From: Candidatus Cryptobacteroides faecigallinarum
GTDB taxonomy: Bacteria; Bacteroidota; Bacteroidia; Bacteroidales; UBA932
Assembly: GCA_017695015.1 (NCBI GenBank)
Contig: JADIMD010000033.1
Span: 1 to 39,757, forward strand
Direction: 5' to 3'
DNA: 39,757 nt
The notes below the pieces were generated by a model. The model did not search any database. It saw only the letters and a list, made by a program, of their open reading frames with translations, and was not told the origin of the DNA. Both the position numbers and the translations under genes were made by a program. How positions within the stretch are numbered: the first letter of the stretch is position 1; every line of letters begins with the position of its first letter. This document shows positions 16,723 to 26,559 of this stretch, in pieces.

Positions 16723-17868
16723 TCAATCTGTTTCAAAATAATATTTCCTGACCCAGTATTCGAAGAGAGGGTCGAGTATCACCGGTTCTTCCTTTTCGTT
16801 GAATGTCAGTATCTCCTTTTTCATCAGGGCGTCTTTCAGCCTTTTCACATTGGCTGACGAATTGAGCGAATACTGCTCTATCACTTCTGAAGCGCTGAAT
16901 TTCACCACCCCGTCCAGTGCAGCCTTGAGGAAACTTGTCTGATGTCCCGTGAGACTGTCCATCATGTCCATGAACCGAGGCTCGTGGATGCTGATGATGG
17001 CATTGAGGGCATCCATCATTATGCCCTGGTTGATGTATCCCTTTGAGAGAGAGTCGCATATTGCGCAGAAATGGTTGATGTACCAGATGTTTCTCCTGAA
17101 CAGCCTGCATATCCCTGCTGCAAGTTCTTTCTCTATGTCTTTCCCTCCCTTGAGGAATCCGCGTCTGATATGCTCCAATATTTCCCTTTCGTCTATCTCA
17201 TGGAGAGTAAGGTGCTCGGCAATCCTGTGGAAATATCCCTTGTGCCGGAAAATGAAATCCATCGCATTCACTTTCGACCCGCAGAAAATGATGCTGGAGA
17301 AATTCCTGCCGCTGTATTCCTTCAAGACCTTTTCCATGGCGTCAAGGATGGTCTCGTATCCTTCTACCGACAGGATGGACTGGAATTCGTCGAGAACCGT
17401 GATTATCTTTGTCCCGGATTTCTCCCCGAGTCTGAACGGGAGGGCAAAGGTCGCTTCCATATCTTGCCTGTCGGGGTCCCAGTTGAGGGAGACCACTTCG
17501 TCATGGTCGGCAAACCGTTTCCTGTCAAACACGAAATGCGTCCCTTCAAGCAGCCCTGACACGATGTCTTCGTATTCCTCAGGGGATGAAGCCATGCTTC
17601 TGATCACCGTGCCGGCAAACCTCGTCAGAAACTCTCCGCATTTTCTTGTGTTGAACATCTTGACCACCGCTGCGCTGTAGCTGCTTCCGCCGAGTCTCAT
17701 TTCGAACAGAGTCTGCTGGATGAGCGATTTCTTTCCGGTCCGGGGCGGCTCTGACAGCACTACATTCTCTCCATTGGCGAGAAGTCCCGTGAGGGCGAGG
17801 CACTCGCTTTTCCTCCCGATGAAGTCTCTGTTTATGACATATTTGTCATATATGAAAGGAATGTCCAT
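16723..17868 (-). CDS. AAA-type ATPase (archaeal-ATPase-like) with degenerate Walker A
   Basis: 'FIGRKSECLALTGLLANGENVVLSEPPRTGKKSLIQQTLFEMR' P-loop-like; 'TKIITVLDEFQSIL' Walker B; C-terminal winged-helix-like 'FSASEVIEQYSLNSSANVKRLKDALMKKEILTFNEKEEPVILDPLFEYWVRKYYF'. Confidence 0.8.
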   Translation of the reverse strand: MDIPFIYDKYVINRDFIGRKSECLALTGLLANGENVVLSEPPRTGKKSLIQQTLFEMRLGGSSYSAAVVKMFNTRKCGEFLTRFAGTVIRSMASSPEEYEDIVSGLLEGTHFVFDRKRFADHDEVVSLNWDPDRQDMEATFALPFRLGEKSGTKIITVLDEFQSILSVEGYETILDAMEKVLKEYSGRNFSSIIFCGSKVNAMDFIFRHKGYFHRIAEHLTLHEIDEREILEHIRRGFLKGGKDIEKELAAGICRLFRRNIWYINHFCAICDSLSKGYINQGIMMDALNAIISIHEPRFMDMMDSLTGHQTSFLKAALDGVVKFSASEVIEQYSLNSSANVKRLKDALMKKEILTFNEKEEPVILDPLFEYWVRKYYFETD

Positions 17869-17882
17869 GATTGTCGGAAATT

Positions 17883-17913
17883 TTTGACAACAAAAATAAT
17901 AAAAGTATATTTG
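17883..17913 (+). promoter_or_regulatory. cstA promoter
   Basis: TTTG (17883-17886), 19-nt spacer, TATATTTG (17906-17913). Confidence 0.7.
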
Positions 17914-17936
17914 TCTTCGAAATTAAATCTGCACTT

Positions 17937-19403
17937 ATGGTCACATTTCTCGTCTGTATCCTTGCGCTCGTGCTCGGATATGTTTTTTACGGTAAATTCG
18001 TAGACAGGTTTTTCGGTTCTGACCCGTCCAGGAAGACTCCTGCATTGACTGATGCAGATGGAGTGGACTATATTGCCATGCCAACATGGAAGGTCTTCGT
18101 GATACAGTTCCTCAACATTGCCGGGCTCGGACCTATTTTCGGGGCGATTCTCGGCGCGGCATACGGACCCATGGCATATCTCTGGATTGTGATAGGATGC
18201 ATATTCATGGGTGCAGTGCATGATTTCTTTTCAGGTATGCTTTCGGTGCGCAATGACGGGGCCAACATGCCTGATCTCGTGGGTAAATACATGGGACAGA
18301 AAGTGAAGAAAGTGATGACGGTGCTGGTGTGCTTCCTCCTGCTGGCGATAGGGGTGTCTTTCGTCACCGGACCTGCTGACTTGCTCCAGACGCTCACGGG
18401 GTGGGACAAGATGATATGGCTGTACATAGTGTTTGCCTATTATATTCTCGCGACTCTCCTGCCTATCGACAAGATAATCGGTTCAGTATATCCTCTTTTC
18501 GGTGCTGTCCTGCTGTTTATGGCTGTCGGAATTTTCGGGGCTATGGTCGTGGGTGACATAAAAGGGACTGTGGAAATACAGGAGCTTTCCCTCTCGTCTT
18601 TCAGAAACTATCATGCTGATCCGGGGAACAATGTCCTTATCCCGATGCTGTTTGTGGTGATATCATGCGGAGCCATTTCCGGTTTCCATTCCACCCAGTC
18701 TCCTCTGATGGCGAGATGCCTCAAGAACGAGAAGCATGCCCGTCCTGTCTTCTACGGGGCGATGATTGCGGAAGGTATAGTGGCAATGATATGGGCTGCT
18801 GCGGCAATTTCCTATTTCGGAGGTCCAGAAGGCTTGAACCAGGCCGCGACTGAAGGAATCATGATCGACGGTGTCCTGACCAAGGTCACGCCTGCGATTG
18901 CAGTGGACATGATATGTAAAAGCTGGCTCGGGAAGTTCGGGGCTGTGATAGCCATAATCGGAGTGATAGTATGTCCTATAACTTCCGGTGACACTGCTTT
19001 CAGAAGTCTCCGTCTGACAGTTGCCGACCTTGCCAAATATGACCAGAAAAAGATAGGAAGAAGGCTGGTGATCTGTGTTCCTGCATTCATCCTCGCATAT
19101 TTCTGCTGCATGATGGATTTCTCTACGATATGGCAGTATGTCGGCATCTGCAACCAGCTTCTTGCCGCATTCGTGCTCTGGATGGCCACCTCATATCTTA
19201 TCGGACAGAAAAAACCTCACTGGATGACTTCCATCCCTGCGACATTCCTGACATTTGTCTGTGTCAGCTATTTCTTCATAGCCCCATTCAAGGCTGGAGG
19301 AATGCATCTGCCTCCGGTGGCGGGATATTGTGTCGGTGCGGCAGCGGCGATAGCGCTGCTCATATTCTTCATTTATAAAGGGAGGAAAGCCAGACTGGCT
19401 TAA
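17937..19403 (+). CDS. cstA: Carbon starvation protein CstA-family transporter
   Basis: Multi-TM; 'QFLNIAGLGPIFGAILGAAYGPMAYLWIVIGCIFMGAVHDFFSGMLSVRNDGANMPDLVGKYMG'. Start moved to 17937, downstream of the predicted promoter. Confidence 0.93.
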   Translation: MVTFLVCILALVLGYVFYGKFVDRFFGSDPSRKTPALTDADGVDYIAMPTWKVFVIQFLNIAGLGPIFGAILGAAYGPMAYLWIVIGCIFMGAVHDFFSGMLSVRNDGANMPDLVGKYMGQKVKKVMTVLVCFLLLAIGVSFVTGPADLLQTLTGWDKMIWLYIVFAYYILATLLPIDKIIGSVYPLFGAVLLFMAVGIFGAMVVGDIKGTVEIQELSLSSFRNYHADPGNNVLIPMLFVVISCGAISGFHSTQSPLMARCLKNEKHARPVFYGAMIAEGIVAMIWAAAAISYFGGPEGLNQAATEGIMIDGVLTKVTPAIAVDMICKSWLGKFGAVIAIIGVIVCPITSGDTAFRSLRLTVADLAKYDQKKIGRRLVICVPAFILAYFCCMMDFSTIWQYVGICNQLLAAFVLWMATSYLIGQKKPHWMTSIPATFLTFVCVSYFFIAPFKAGGMHLPPVAGYCVGAAAAIALLIFFIYKGRKARLA

Positions 19404-19864
19404 TTCTGTTTGGCGACTGTCCTTTTCCTTGTAGGACGCCCTATCAGCTGGATGTCTATGTCCTCGATTTTGAAACCGCGGAATTTCTTGCGTCCGAGGC
19501 GGGCTTCGATCATGTCCATCAGCTCGTCGTCGATCAGGTCCTTGAAATTGTGGTTTTCACAGTCATAGATATGGATGTGCCTGAATGAATTGACATCGAA
19601 ATACATCTTGTTGTTGGCGCTCATCCTGTGGCTGTATATCCCGAGACATGAGAGCTGTGTCAGGATATTGTAGACCGATGCCACTGTGACATTGGTGCCG
19701 AGGTTCTGCCTGATGTATTCGGTCACCATGTCTGCGGAGGCATGGCCCAGACACATCATGGCCTCGTGGACGGCCAGCCTCTGCGGAGTAGCCTTGAGCG
19801 AATGCCTTTTAAGAGCAGTCTTGAACTGCTCGATACCCATCGTTTTTGTATTGTGTGCTGACAT
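19400..19864 (-). CDS. Fur-family transcriptional regulator with atypical metal sites
   Basis: 'FKTALKRHSLKATPQRLAVHEAMMCLGHASADMVTEYIRQN...VTVASVYNILTQLSCLGI' Fur HTH; 'FRHIHIYDCENHNFKDLIDDELMDMIE' in place of the usual HHH...CxxCG region. Confidence 0.85.
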   Translation of the reverse strand: MSAHNTKTMGIEQFKTALKRHSLKATPQRLAVHEAMMCLGHASADMVTEYIRQNLGTNVTVASVYNILTQLSCLGIYSHRMSANNKMYFDVNSFRHIHIYDCENHNFKDLIDDELMDMIEARLGRKKFRGFKIEDIDIQLIGRPTRKRTVAKQN

Positions 19865-20012
19865 GAAACTTCAAAATAAGGCACAAAGGTATGTATTTTA
19901 TCGTTTATTCCCAAATAATATTGAATTATTCAAAATTGTCGGAGCCGTCTGCCAGCCGCGAGCACATTTTCTGTAAATTTTACTAATTTTGCGGATTGTT
20001 TATAGAGATATA

Positions 20013-20840
20013 ATGGACTCAGGAGACAGAAGATTCAGTACATATGCCCTCGTGACCGGGGCGGCGTCAGGTATGGGCAGGCTTTATGCACAGAAGCTTG
20101 CAAGGAAGGGTTACAGCCTGATTCTCGTGGACATAGCTGCGGACAGGCTGGAGGAGACGGCATCGGAAATCCGCAATGAATTCGCAGACGGAGAGGATGG
20201 CTGCATGCCTGATATAAGGACTTTTACATGCGACCTCTCGAAGATGGAGGCGGCTTCTGATGTGGCCAAGGCTGCGGAAGGGTGCGAGGTGGAGATACTT
20301 GTGAACAATGCCGGGATAATGTTTTGCTCGACAATCTGCGATACTTCTCCTAAGGCATTGTCCCTGATAATGATGCTCCACAATTACACACCTCTGATGC
20401 TGTGCAGGGAGTTTGTCCCGGCTATGGTCGCCAGAGGCAGGGGCATGGTGCTGAACATATCATCGCTTGCCGCCTGGATGGATTGGCCGGCGATAGGAAT
20501 GTACGGCAATACGAAGCGTTTCGTGAAAGGGTTCTCCCGTTCTTTGAGGATCGAGTGCCGCGGTACGGGAGTGACCGTGACCAACGCATATTTCGGCGCG
20601 GTGGACACTCCGCTTATTCCTCTGAAACAGTCGCTCAGGAAGGTGGCCCGTAACTTGCGGGTGATGATTTCTGCTGACAAGGCGACGGACAAGGCTCTTT
20701 CAGCGATGTTCCATGGCAGAAAAGGGACGATGCCGGGGCTTCTCAACAAGATTTTCCTCCCGTTCATTGTAATCCTTCCTGACTGTGTGCTCTCATGGCT
20801 GCTCAGGAAAATGGGCAGGTTTGTCATGGTGAAAGCCTGA
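20013..20840 (+). CDS. Short-chain dehydrogenase/reductase
   Basis: 'YALVTGAASGMGRLYAQKLARKGYSLILVDI...ILVNNAGIMF...NISSLAAWMDWPAIGMYGNTKRFVKGFSRSL' (TGxxxGxG, NNAG, YxxxK). Confidence 0.92.
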   Translation: MDSGDRRFSTYALVTGAASGMGRLYAQKLARKGYSLILVDIAADRLEETASEIRNEFADGEDGCMPDIRTFTCDLSKMEAASDVAKAAEGCEVEILVNNAGIMFCSTICDTSPKALSLIMMLHNYTPLMLCREFVPAMVARGRGMVLNISSLAAWMDWPAIGMYGNTKRFVKGFSRSLRIECRGTGVTVTNAYFGAVDTPLIPLKQSLRKVARNLRVMISADKATDKALSAMFHGRKGTMPGLLNKIFLPFIVILPDCVLSWLLRKMGRFVMVKA

Positions 20841-20914
20841 GCGGTGTCTTTGCTTCCGATTTTCGGCAGGATATCCGTATACTTTTGTATATTTGCAGAC
20901 TAATTCAATATAGA

Positions 20915-21847
20915 ATGGAAAATATTAGATGTCTTATAATAGGTGGCGGTCCGGCAGGTTATACGGCTGCCATATATGCTTCGAGAGCCAATCTTTCTCC
21001 TGTGCTTTATGAGGGACTCCAGCCCGGGGGGCAGCTGACCACTACTACCGACATAGAGAATTATCCTGGATTCGAGAACGGGATTTCCGGGCAGGGTCTC
21101 ATGGATACGATGAAGGCTCAGGCCGTGCGTCTCGGGGCTGATATCAGGAACGGGATTGTGACTTCTGCAGACCTTTCATCACGACCTTTCCGGATTGTCG
21201 TGGACGGGGACAAGGAGATTGCTGCGGAGAGCATTGTGATAGCTACCGGAGCTACCGCAAAATATCTCGGACTGCCTTCAGAGGAGAAATTCCGCGGTAT
21301 GGGAGTGTCGGCATGTGCGACCTGTGACGGATTCTTCTACAGGAAAAAGGATGTGGCTGTCGTTGGCGGCGGAGACACTGCCTGCGAGGAAGCCTCATAT
21401 TTGGCCGGAATCTGCAAAAAGGTATATATGATAGTGCGCAGGGATGTCCTGAGGGCTTCTGTGGCAATGCAGGAGAAAGTCAAGAACACACCTAACATAG
21501 AGATACTGTGGAACTGCAACACCCAGGAAATACTCGGGGACCAGTCCGGGGTCACGGGAGTCCGTATCCTCAGAAAGGATGGCGAGGTTTTTAATATCGC
21601 TGTGGACGGCTTTTTCCTTGCCATCGGCCACCATCCGAATTCCGAGCTTTTCAGCAAGTGGGTCAATGTAAACGGGGAAGGGTACATCATCACCGAGGAC
21701 AAGACATCCAGGACTAATGTGGAAGGAGTCTTTGCCGCAGGTGATGTCCAGGACCCTCTTTACAGGCAGGCAGTCACTGCTGCGGCATCGGGATGCCGTG
21801 CGGCGATGGATGTGGAGAAATATCTCAATTCACTGAAACAGTATTGA
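20915..21847 (+). CDS. trxB: Thioredoxin-disulfide reductase
   Basis: MENIRCLIIGGGPAGYTAAIYASRANLSPVLYEG...GVSACATCDGFFYRKKDVAVVGGGDTACEEA...EGVFAAGDV. CxxC (CATC) present. Confidence 0.96.
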   Translation: MENIRCLIIGGGPAGYTAAIYASRANLSPVLYEGLQPGGQLTTTTDIENYPGFENGISGQGLMDTMKAQAVRLGADIRNGIVTSADLSSRPFRIVVDGDKEIAAESIVIATGATAKYLGLPSEEKFRGMGVSACATCDGFFYRKKDVAVVGGGDTACEEASYLAGICKKVYMIVRRDVLRASVAMQEKVKNTPNIEILWNCNTQEILGDQSGVTGVRILRKDGEVFNIAVDGFFLAIGHHPNSELFSKWVNVNGEGYIITEDKTSRTNVEGVFAAGDVQDPLYRQAVTAAASGCRAAMDVEKYLNSLKQY

Positions 21848-21851
21848 CAAG

Positions 21852-22772
21852 ATGAATGTCTACAAGCTTATCATTGCAGCTGCTGCACTGTTGCTTGCCG
21901 TGTCGTGCAAGTCGCAGTACGAGGCCCTGCTGAACAGCAATGACGCCGATGTGAAGTACGAAGCGGCGTTCGGGTATTTCAATGAAGGGAAATATTCCAA
22001 GGCGGCTGCCCTTTTCGAGTCTTTGTCTGTCCTCACGAGCGGCACTGAAAGAGACGACACGGTGCAGTATTACTGGGGGTTGAGCAACTACAGGTTCAAG
22101 GATTACTATACTGCCGAGACCAATTTCAGCAGGTTCATAGAGAATTATCCGAGAAGCCCTTTCTCTTCCGAAGCAAGATTTCTCAGGCTTGACTGCCTCT
22201 ACAGGTCCACTTACAGATACGAGCTTGACCAGAGCCCAACCTACACTGCGATGAATGCCATATCCCAGTATCTGCAGGAATTCCCGGGCACTCCCCACAA
22301 GGACGAGTGCAATGAAATGCTGAAGGACCTGCAGTCAAGGCTGGATACAAAGGCGTTCGAGGCGGCGAGGCTGTACTACCATATGGAAGATTATCTCGCT
22401 GCTAGGGTCGCTTTCCGCAATGTCTTGAAAGACAATTCGGAAAATATGTACAGGGAAGATATCCTGTATTATACGGCCATGGCTTCCTACAAATATGCAA
22501 GACTTTCCGTGCTTGGCAAGCAGAGAGAGAGGTATCTTGTGTTTGTGGACGACTATCTCAATTTCCTTGGTGAATATCCGTCTTCGGCATACAGGAAAGA
22601 GCTGGATGTCCTGTACAAAAGGGCGATGAGGGCTCTTGGCAGGGAAGCGGTGATCGATGCGGACATCGACATGAAGGAAAAGGAGTTCGCGAAAGAGCGG
22701 AAAGAGATGGAAAAGGCGATGAAGCAGCAGGCAAAGCTGAAAAAAGCTGAAGAAAGGAAAGCAAAAAAATGA
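21852..22772 (+). CDS. bamD: Outer membrane assembly lipoprotein BamD
   Basis: Lipobox LLLAVSC; TPR-like 'KYEAAFGYFNEGKYSKAAALFESL...YYWGLSNYRFKDYYTAETNFSRFIENYPRSPFSSEARF'. Confidence 0.9.
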   Translation: MNVYKLIIAAAALLLAVSCKSQYEALLNSNDADVKYEAAFGYFNEGKYSKAAALFESLSVLTSGTERDDTVQYYWGLSNYRFKDYYTAETNFSRFIENYPRSPFSSEARFLRLDCLYRSTYRYELDQSPTYTAMNAISQYLQEFPGTPHKDECNEMLKDLQSRLDTKAFEAARLYYHMEDYLAARVAFRNVLKDNSENMYREDILYYTAMASYKYARLSVLGKQRERYLVFVDDYLNFLGEYPSSAYRKELDVLYKRAMRALGREAVIDADIDMKEKEFAKERKEMEKAMKQQAKLKKAEERKAKK

Positions 22773-22847
22773 AACCCATGCCGGATTGCGGTGTATAATT
22801 AGATAGAGGCACCAATGGATGGTGCAGTGAATTAAAATCAAACGAAA

Positions 22848-23174
22848 ATGGCAAATACGAAGAAAGTACCTGTAAATACGGTCACAAGGGATCTCTGCTA
22901 TCTCGCAGAGCCTACAGGAAACATCTATGAGACTGTAGTCATCCTCTCCAAGAGGGCAAACCAGATAGCGATTGCAGAGAAGAAAGAGCTTACCAAGAAG
23001 CTCGAAGACTTCAAGAATGACAGGGACACCATGGAGGAGGTGTTCGAAAACAGGGAGCAGATAGAGATATCCAAATATTACGAAAGGCAGCCTAAGCCTG
23101 CCCTTGTGGCAATCTCCGAGTTCGAGAACGGGGAAATCTACTACAGGATGGCAAAGGAGGACAACAAGGAGTAA
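22848..23174 (+). CDS. rpoZ: RNA polymerase omega subunit (Bacteroidota type)
   Basis: 'VTRDLCYLAEPTGNIYETVVILSKRANQIAIAEKKELTKKLEDF'; between bamD and recN. Confidence 0.8.
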   Translation: MANTKKVPVNTVTRDLCYLAEPTGNIYETVVILSKRANQIAIAEKKELTKKLEDFKNDRDTMEEVFENREQIEISKYYERQPKPALVAISEFENGEIYYRMAKEDNKE

Positions 23175-23180
23175 TCTGCC

Positions 23181-24857
23181 ATGCTCAAGCGGCTCCATGT
23201 CAAGAATTATGTTCTGATAGACTCTCTGGATATCGAATTTCCAGAGGGTCTTGTCATCATTACAGGACAGACGGGAGCCGGAAAGTCCATCCTGCTCGGT
23301 TCCATTGCCCTTGCTTTGGGGGGCAAGGCCGACATTTCCATGATAGGTGAGGCTGGAGACAGCTGCGTGGTAGAAGCAGAATTCGAGACCTCCTCCCCGT
23401 CAGTGGAGAAAATCCTTGAAGACAACGATGTGGAGTGCGACGGAGGAGTGCTTATCCTCAGAAGGGTCATCGGAAAGACCGGGCGTTCCAGGGCATTTGC
23501 AAATGACTGTCCTGTGCCGGCGTCTGTACTCTCGTCCCTCTCTGCCGAACTCATCGACATACATTCCCAGCATCAGACCCTTCTGCTTGCAGACCGCAGA
23601 TTCCAGCTTTCGGCCCTTGACCATTATGCAAAGGATGATGTGCTGCTTGCAGAATGTGCCGCAGCCTATAAGGAATACACTGAGAAGAAGACAGAACTGG
23701 AAAACCTTGATACCCGGATCGCAAGGATAGCAGGGGAGAGGGACTATGACATGGCGCGTTATTCCCAGCTGGATTCCGCATCACTGCAGGAGGGGGAGCT
23801 GGAAGCCCTGGAGTCAGAGCAGAAGCAGCTTGCCAATGCGGAAGAGATAAAGGAAAACCTCTGTGCCGTCGAGTCGATGTTCACATCCGATGACGCATCG
23901 TCAGGACAGATGTCCGTGGATGCAATCCTTCGCGAGACCGAAAGAAGGCTCGAAAAGGTGGCACAATATGTCCCTTCTGTCCGTCCTGCCCTTGAAAGGG
24001 TGGCTTCTGCCCGTGTTGAGCTTGATGACATCCTATCCGATATTTCCGACTTGAATTCGAGGACGGAACTGTCGGAGTCGAGGCTTGCGGCTGTCGAGGA
24101 AAGACTGTCATTGATCTACGGGCTTCTGCAGAAATTTTCATGCCGGGATGAGGCGGAGCTGATTGCCGTGAGAGACTCACTGAAGTCTGCTCTTCATGAT
24201 TCTTCTGCATTGGAGGAGAGAAGGGCGGAACTTGCCGAGGAGGTGTCTGTGGCGAAGCAGAAGCTGGATACAGCTGCCGCAATGCTGCATGAAGCAAGGG
24301 AGAAGGCAGCACCTGCCTTTGCTGCCGTAATCCAGGAATCAATCCGATTCCTCGAATTGCAGTATGCGGTGTTCGATGTGGAGCTCGGGGAAGCACCTGT
24401 TTCCCAGTCGGGCAAGGATTCAGTCCTGTTCAGGTTCTCCTCTACGGGCAAGAATCCTGTGGACATATCGAAGTGTGCCTCAGGAGGTGAAATGTCGAGA
24501 ATCATGTTGTGCCTCAAAGAGATGATGGCCAGATACACCAATATGCCTACCATGATTTTCGACGAGATAGACACTGGGGTTTCAGGCAGTGTAGCCGACA
24601 AGATGGGTGGCATGATATGCAGGATGGGCGACAATATGCAGGTCTTTGCAATCACGCATCTTCCTCAGGTGGCGGCTAAAGGTAAGGCACATTATGTCGT
24701 GTCCAAGGAGACTGACCCTGATTCCGGCAAAGCCGTGACTACAATCCACAAACTGTCGCAGCAGGAAAGGCTGATGGAAGTGGCAAGAATGCTGAGCGGC
24801 TCTTCAGTCACCGACGCGGCAATCGCCAATGCAAGGTCTCTCCTGTCCGAGAAATAA
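23181..24857 (+). CDS. recN: DNA repair protein RecN
   Basis: 'MLKRLHVKNYVLIDSLDIEFPEGLVIITGQTGAGKSILLGSIALALGGKAD...IDIHSQHQTLLL...CASGGEMSRIMLCLKEMMA...MIFDEIDTGVSGSVADKMG'. Confidence 0.96.
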   Translation: MLKRLHVKNYVLIDSLDIEFPEGLVIITGQTGAGKSILLGSIALALGGKADISMIGEAGDSCVVEAEFETSSPSVEKILEDNDVECDGGVLILRRVIGKTGRSRAFANDCPVPASVLSSLSAELIDIHSQHQTLLLADRRFQLSALDHYAKDDVLLAECAAAYKEYTEKKTELENLDTRIARIAGERDYDMARYSQLDSASLQEGELEALESEQKQLANAEEIKENLCAVESMFTSDDASSGQMSVDAILRETERRLEKVAQYVPSVRPALERVASARVELDDILSDISDLNSRTELSESRLAAVEERLSLIYGLLQKFSCRDEAELIAVRDSLKSALHDSSALEERRAELAEEVSVAKQKLDTAAAMLHEAREKAAPAFAAVIQESIRFLELQYAVFDVELGEAPVSQSGKDSVLFRFSSTGKNPVDISKCASGGEMSRIMLCLKEMMARYTNMPTMIFDEIDTGVSGSVADKMGGMICRMGDNMQVFAITHLPQVAAKGKAHYVVSKETDPDSGKAVTTIHKLSQQERLMEVARMLSGSSVTDAAIANARSLLSEK

Positions 24858-24877
24858 TCTTTGTCTGGCTTGTCGGA

Positions 24878-26551
24878 CTATTTTTCGACGAGTGTAACGG
24901 AATAGTCCTTCCCGTATATCACCCTTCTTACAGTATCTCTGGAATAACCTCTGCCGGTCTTTTCAAAAATGAAATCCGACATCAGCATTGCCTGCTTCTG
25001 CGCAGAAAGCTTGTCTGCCCATCCTTCTCCGTATTGCGAGCACATTTTGCCGAAATAATACATTATGTCATAGCCCTGAAATGCCATCTGTGACGGTTCT
25101 GCATTGTACAGCGCCCTGTATTTCAGCAGGAAATCCCTGACTTTCGGGTCATCATAATCTATATAGTACGGAAGAGAGGAATGGAGGTTGGCATTATGCA
25201 GGTTTGCAATGTCAATGGTCTCATAGCTCCTTATTTTGGAAGGACCATACAGAACAATATCGTATTTGTTGTGTATCAGCAGGTTGAGGTTGCGGACCAC
25301 ATCATTGACAAAAGCTTCGCTTTCAGACGCCACCAGCACCCTGTTCACTCCTTCGAGTGTCATCCCCGTGCAAAGCGAATCGAGGATGTCCCTGCCTTCG
25401 AGAATGCTGTATGAGAAGGACGAATGCTTCAATCCTGTCTTCCCGATGAGTTTCTTGAATTCGGATTCCATCTGAAGGTCCTTGTGTCCCTTTTCGTAGA
25501 TGATGATTGTGCTGTCGGATGGCTGCCTGTCTTCGGTAATCCATGTCAGAAGGTCTTCATACTGTGCCATGTGGGATGTAGGCACCTGGATGAAGTTGCT
25601 GTGTGTGGATGTCAGCGGAGCTGTCCTCGTGTCGAGAGGAGAGATTACATATGTGTCTTCAGGGCATTTGTCCATCAGACCCGACAGTCCCCTCATGTCA
25701 GGGGGACCGATGACGAAGTCACTTTCATCGAGCCGTTCCGCGGTGACAGGAAGCATGTCGCCATATGTGTCATATACGCTGAGATCTATGTTTATTCCTT
25801 CCTTGCCGAGATCCCTTGCCGCCAGAAGCACTCCGCAGTAGAAATCCATGCTGATCTGGCTTGGAGTTTCTCCCTGTGCATCGAAAGGCAGCATCAGGAT
25901 TGCGTCTACCTCTCCTGCTGTAGGGAACTGGTATGTGGCAGGAGATGGCGGCAGGGGAACTGATGTCCTGGAGGTGTCGGTCCTGGAGCTGTCACCTGCG
26001 TCCGCTTTCAGGTCCTTGTAGCTCTCCGGGTTGGTGGGGATGCGCAGCTGCTGCCTGTTCTTGAGTTTCCTCCCTTCAAGAGAGTTGACTTCCATTATCA
26101 CATCCACTGGAACCCCGTATTTCCCTGAGATCATGTCGAGGTCCTCATACCATTTGACAGTATGAATGAAATAATCCTTCTGGTTCTTTCTGTTGCGTTT
26201 GCGGCTGTCCTTTGCCGCCTTTTTCTCCTCCTTGGCAGCTTTCCTCTCCTGGACGGAAGGGGTGTCATCCTTCACAGGTATCAATATGATGGCATTCTTT
26301 TTCAGTCCTGTCTCTTTGAGGGAAGGGTTGACGGAATATATCTCGTCGATACTTACTCCGTATGCCTTGCTTATGGAGTACAGGGTCTGTCTTTCCACTA
26401 CCACATGCGAATAGAAAAGTTTCCCGTCCATCTTGACCTTCTCGCTGGAAATAGTCACCGGAGGGGCGACATAGTCCTGGGCGTTGAGCCCGGTGATGGA
26501 CAGGGCAGCAAAAAGGATCGCTGCGGAAATGGCTGCTGATGTCTTTTTCAT
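24878..26551 (-). CDS. LysM-domain protein fused to a periplasmic-binding (type 1)-like domain
   Basis: LysM repeats 'HVVVERQTLYSISKAYGVSIDEIYSVNPSL' and 'HTVKWYEDLDMISGKYGVPVDVIMEVNSL', then 'EVDAILMLPFDAQ...DFYCGVLLAARDLGKEGINIDLSVYDT'. Confidence 0.85.
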   Translation of the reverse strand: MKKTSAAISAAILFAALSITGLNAQDYVAPPVTISSEKVKMDGKLFYSHVVVERQTLYSISKAYGVSIDEIYSVNPSLKETGLKKNAIILIPVKDDTPSVQERKAAKEEKKAAKDSRKRNRKNQKDYFIHTVKWYEDLDMISGKYGVPVDVIMEVNSLEGRKLKNRQQLRIPTNPESYKDLKADAGDSSRTDTSRTSVPLPPSPATYQFPTAGEVDAILMLPFDAQGETPSQISMDFYCGVLLAARDLGKEGINIDLSVYDTYGDMLPVTAERLDESDFVIGPPDMRGLSGLMDKCPEDTYVISPLDTRTAPLTSTHSNFIQVPTSHMAQYEDLLTWITEDRQPSDSTIIIYEKGHKDLQMESEFKKLIGKTGLKHSSFSYSILEGRDILDSLCTGMTLEGVNRVLVASESEAFVNDVVRNLNLLIHNKYDIVLYGPSKIRSYETIDIANLHNANLHSSLPYYIDYDDPKVRDFLLKYRALYNAEPSQMAFQGYDIMYYFGKMCSQYGEGWADKLSAQKQAMLMSDFIFEKTGRGYSRDTVRRVIYGKDYSVTLVEK

Positions 26552-26559
26552 AATATTCC

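Noticed and set aside
15986-17868. Sir2 + ATPase as a Sir2-HerA-type antiphage system
   Set aside because: The Sir2 has a canonical deacylase sequence and size with no extra domain, and the ATPase does not look like HerA; context is housekeeping. Only the degenerate Walker A was kept as a finding.
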